A stretch of DNA of 5,424 bases from a bacterium (GTDB lineage Bacteria > B130-G9), in assembly GCA_021160245.1 (NCBI GenBank), contig JAGHCW010000073.1:1-5424 (forward strand). The letters run 5' to 3'. Positions 5,361-5,424 of the stretch are shown here, piece after piece (positions within the stretch are counted from its first letter, which is position 1; every line of letters begins with the position of its first letter). A program made the position numbers and the translations under genes. Below the pieces are notes generated by a model that had not been told where the DNA came from, ran no database searches, and worked only from the letters and a program-made list of their open reading frames with translations.

Positions 5361-5424
5361 AGTAGGCGGAGAAGGCTTTTCTGGGTTGTTTCCTTTTGTG
5401 TTGAAGTTCTTGATTGAATATGCC

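Noticed and set aside
5118-5365. Two overlapping plus-strand open frames of 78 codons each
   Set aside because: They overlap in different frames across a hairpin-rich stretch, lack ribosome binding sites and have Cys/Arg-rich composition without a fold pattern; they are best explained by the repeats.
5371-5404. Possible terminator around AGAAGGCTTTTCT followed by T-rich sequence
   Set aside because: The stem is at most five weak pairs with a three-base loop, and the T-rich stretch is interrupted; too little to call.
5420-5424. Possible new gene starting ATGCC at the right edge
   Set aside because: Only five bases are visible and no well-spaced ribosome binding site precedes it.

Overview
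The window looks like chromosomal DNA of an uncultured Gram-negative bacterium, probably from a candidate phylum. Three things suggest this: a lipoprotein signal with an outer-membrane-type +2 serine, a secreted right-handed beta-helix protein with add-on beta domains, and a GT-C glycosyltransferase of the kind common in such genomes. Base composition is close to balanced by eye. There is no rRNA, tRNA, CRISPR array or transposase gene, so the lineage cannot be fixed from this window.

Layout. Bases 1-473 hold no convincing gene. They contain a GC-rich hairpin (72-104), a roughly 60-nt imperfect palindrome that resembles a dispersed intergenic repeat (261-320) and a weak candidate promoter. 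Bases 474-2204 (+) encode a secreted parallel beta-helix protein with an asparagine ladder, a module inserted near the helix end and a C-terminal beta-sandwich-like domain. A convergent junction of 30 nt follows, with a perfect 6-bp-arm palindrome that may serve as a terminator. Bases 2235-4412 (-) encode a large GT-C membrane glycosyltransferase with a long extracytoplasmic tail ending in a carbohydrate-binding-like beta domain. Thirty-four nt upstream of it on the same strand, 4447-4989 (-) encodes a small cysteine-rich lipoprotein. Bases 4990-5424 are the promoter side of that two-gene unit. They hold a candidate promoter with a palindrome over its -10 box, then about 260 nt unusually dense in hairpins and short repeats.

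Function. The minus-strand pair is probably one operon placing a lipid-linked-sugar glycosyltransferase in the inner membrane together with a periplasm-facing lipoprotein. A role in glycosylating an envelope polymer or protein is plausible, but the substrate is unknown. The beta-helix gene is a separate convergent unit with a surface or carbohydrate-related look; no enzyme active site is evident. No clearly novel multi-gene system is visible. The least explained parts are the hairpin-rich region at 5100-5360, the module inserted in the beta-helix protein and the domain fused to the glycosyltransferase.
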